A program made the position numbers and the translations under genes. From Sulfurimonas sp. (lineage in GTDB: Bacteria; Campylobacterota; Campylobacteria; Campylobacterales; Sulfurimonadaceae), in contig JAFLJV010000269.1 of assembly GCA_022712845.1 (NCBI GenBank), positions 1 to 6,563 on the forward strand: a DNA stretch of 6,563 bases, given 5' to 3'. A model generated the notes under the pieces. The model made no database searches. It worked only from the letters and a program-made list of their open reading frames with translations, and was not told where the DNA came from. This document shows, in pieces, positions 4,818 through 6,563 of this stretch (positions are counted from its first letter, which is position 1; every line of letters begins with the position of its first letter).

Positions 4818-5744
4818 ATGCGTGGTTATAAAATTTTTGCCGGTAGTGCGAGTGTTGATTTTGCTAAAGAGATTTGTCAAATCTTAGATGTTCCATTAGG
4901 TAATGCTGGTACTAAAAAGTTTAGTGATGGTGAAATATCTGTTCAGATTGCGGAATCAGTTCGTGGTCGTGATGTTTTTATCGTTCAATCAACGGGTTCT
5001 CCATCGAATGATAACCTCATGGAACTTCTTATCATGACAGATGCCCTAAAACGTTCATCAGCTTCAAGTATTACAGCTGTTGTTCCTTATTATGGTTATG
5101 CAAGACAAGACCGTAAGGCTGCTCCTCGTGTACCAATCACTGCGAAACTTGTAGCAAACCTTTATGAAACTGCTGGAATCGACAGGGTTATCACTATTGA
5201 CCTACACGCTGGTCAAATTCAAGGTTTTTTTGATATCCCAGTTGATAATCTTTATGGTTCTATAACATTTGAGCAATACATTAAAAGTAAAAACCTTAAA
5301 AATCCAATCATTGCAAGTCCTGATATTGGTGGAGTTGCACGAGCACGCTACTTCGCTAAACGAATGGGTTTAGATATGGTTATTGTTGATAAACGTCGTG
5401 AAAAAGCAAATCATGCAGAAGTTATGGGAATTATTGGCGATGTTGCTGGTTACGATGTAATCATGATTGACGACATGGTTGACACTGCGGGAACAATGGT
5501 AAAAGCTGCGACTGCATTAAAAAATAAAGGTGCCACTTCAGTTATGGCTTGTGCAACTCATGGAGTTCTCAGTGGTAAAGCATACGAGAATCTAGAGAAT
5601 GGTGAACTTGATGAGCTTATCATTACAAATACACTCGACACCAAAGAACATAAAAAAATCAAAGTATTAACAGTAGCTCCTCTTTTTGCAGAAGTTATTC
5701 GTCGTGTGTATCACAACGAAAGCGTTAATGGTCTTTTTGAATAG
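4818..5744 (+). CDS. prs: ribose-phosphate pyrophosphokinase (PRPP synthase)
   Basis: It transfers pyrophosphate from ATP to ribose 5-phosphate, making PRPP for purine, pyrimidine, NAD, histidine and tryptophan synthesis; it is cytosolic and normally a hexamer. The 308-aa length is typical of class I bacterial enzymes. Visible motifs are FSDGE (35-39) near the N-terminus, the ATP-binding PYYGYARQDRK (90-100), DLHAGQIQGFFD (128-139) with the Mg-binding His130, DIGGVARAR (169-177), the catalytic loop DKRREKAN (191-198, K192/R194) and the PRPP-binding MIDDMVDTAGT (216-226). It ends in the conserved VNGLFE. No key residue is missing. It is the first gene of an operon: lepA begins 9 bp after its stop. 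Confidence 0.98.
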   Translation: MRGYKIFAGSASVDFAKEICQILDVPLGNAGTKKFSDGEISVQIAESVRGRDVFIVQSTGSPSNDNLMELLIMTDALKRSSASSITAVVPYYGYARQDRKAAPRVPITAKLVANLYETAGIDRVITIDLHAGQIQGFFDIPVDNLYGSITFEQYIKSKNLKNPIIASPDIGGVARARYFAKRMGLDMVIVDKRREKANHAEVMGIIGDVAGYDVIMIDDMVDTAGTMVKAATALKNKGATSVMACATHGVLSGKAYENLENGELDELIITNTLDTKEHKKIKVLTVAPLFAEVIRRVYHNESVNGLFE

Positions 5745-5753
5745 GATACCTTA

Positions 5754-6563
5754 TTGAAAAACATTAGAAACTTCTCGATTATTGCACATATTGACCATGG
5801 TAAGAGTACCTTAGCGGATAGAATTATACAAGAATGTGGTTCTGTTAGTGACAGAGAAATGTCAACGCAGATGATGGATACAATGGACATCGAACAAGAG
5901 CGTGGAATCACGATTAAAGCACAATCAGTTCGACTTGATTATGTAAAAGATGGTGAACATTATATTCTTAATCTTATAGATACTCCTGGTCATGTTGACT
6001 TTTCTTATGAGGTAGCAAAATCACTTGCTTCATCCGATGGTGCATTACTTATTGTTGATGCAGCGCAAGGTGTTGAGGCGCAGACTATTGCGAATGTTTA
6101 CCTTGCACTTGATAATGATCTTGAACTTATTCCCGTTATTAACAAGATAGATTTACCTGCGGCTGATCCTGATAGAGTTGCTGAAGAGATTGAGACTTCT
6201 ATAGGTATTGATGCAACGGATGCTTGTTTGGTATCTGCTAAAACGGGTGAAGGAATTCGTGAACTGATTGACGCAATTGTTGATAGAATTCCAGCACCGG
6301 TTGGACATCCAGAGGAAACTACAAAAGCCATCATTTATGACTCATGGTTTGATCAGTACTTAGGTGCATTGGCACTTGTTCGTGTATTTGATGGTCAGGT
6401 TAAAAAAGGGCAAAATATTAAGCTTATGAGTAATGGCGAAGAACACCAAATACTAGACTTAATGTACCCTCACCCTATGAAAAAAATCAAGACTAACACT
6501 ATCGAGTGTGGCGAGATTGGTATCGTTGTTCTAGGTCTTAAAGAAGTAAGTGTTATCAATGTT
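5754..6563 (+). CDS. lepA: elongation factor 4 (LepA), N-terminal 270 residues
   Basis: This is a translational GTPase that acts on ribosomes in the pre/post-translocation state; the window holds 270 codons of about 600. The frame starts at TTG 5754, giving [20 protein letters not shown]1 is AHIDHGKS (11-18), G2 RGIT (50-53), G3 DTPGH (76-80, with catalytic-position H80), G4 NKID (130-133) and G5 SAK (161-163). From about 191 begins the beta-barrel domain II ([15 protein letters not shown]). IDHGKST with [12 protein letters not shown] separates LepA from EF-Tu (VDHGK) and EF-G. The ribosome-binding AGGA (5743-5746) overlaps the prs TAG, 7 nt before the TTG, suggesting translational coupling. 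The C-terminal LepA-specific domain lies beyond the window. Confidence 0.96.
   Translation, partial: MKNIRNFSIIAHIDHGKSTLADRIIQECGSVSDREMSTQMMDTMDIEQERGITIKAQSVRLDYVKDGEHYILNLIDTPGHVDFSYEVAKSLASSDGALLIVDAAQGVEAQTIANVYLALDNDLELIPVINKIDLPAADPDRVAEEIETSIGIDATDACLVSAKTGEGIRELIDAIVDRIPAPVGHPEETTKAIIYDSWFDQYLGALALVRVFDGQVKKGQNIKLMSNGEEHQILDLMYPHPMKKIKTNTIECGEIGIVVLGLKEVSVINV

Noticed and set aside
5711..6334. Two leftward open frames (5711-5911 and 6098-6334)
   Set aside because: Antisense shadows of lepA, whose GTPase motifs are all intact.

Overview
The window looks like part of an AT-rich Campylobacterota chromosome, probably a Sulfurimonas/Sulfurovum-type organism. The support is a group III truncated globin closely patterned on Campylobacter Ctb, the prs-lepA pair, TATAAT boxes behind T-runs, and frequent TTG starts. 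The assignment rests on gene content and style only; no database search was possible.

Positions 1 to about 3090 read as the right-hand end of an integrated genomic island. From left to right it holds: (i) 1-315, insertion-sequence debris. This is the start of a leftward transposase frame with a zinc-ribbon motif, then the C-terminal remnant of a rightward transposase, each followed by the same 28-bp sequence with one mismatch, which I interpret as the IS terminus. (ii) 417-1323, a leftward two-gene operon of a winged-helix regulator and a nucleotidyltransferase-fold protein. It resembles a toxin-antitoxin or defence module and is driven by a consensus promoter (TTGACA, 17 bp, TATAAT) that lies almost wholly inside a near-perfect 24-bp palindrome. 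(iii) 1440-1814, a small protein with a Cys-His-Asp arrangement like transglutaminase/papain-fold enzymes, 13 bp downstream of (iv) a 363-aa tyrosine recombinase (1828-2919). (v) 2920-3060, a control region with repeated octamers that look like integrase arm sites. (vi) 3066-3090, the last ~25 bases of a tRNA or tmRNA gene including CCA, with no 5' part next to it. That orphan 3' end is the expected attachment-site scar, so the intact RNA gene and the other end of the island should lie to the left of the window.

From about 3091 the sequence is probably resident chromosome: a 76-aa unknown protein (leftward), a truncated haemoglobin (rightward) converging with a 127-aa membrane protein (leftward) with only 3 bp between stops, a divergent small membrane-anchored protein, and then the housekeeping pair prs (PRPP synthase) and lepA (elongation factor 4, cut by the window end). 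lepA starts at a TTG whose ribosome-binding site overlaps the prs stop codon, so the two are an operon and probably translationally coupled.

The parts most worth a second look are the winged-helix/nucleotidyltransferase operon with its palindromic promoter, the small Cys-His-Asp protein apparently co-transcribed with the integrase, and the fine structure of the attachment region. I see no CRISPR array and no complete tRNA or rRNA gene.
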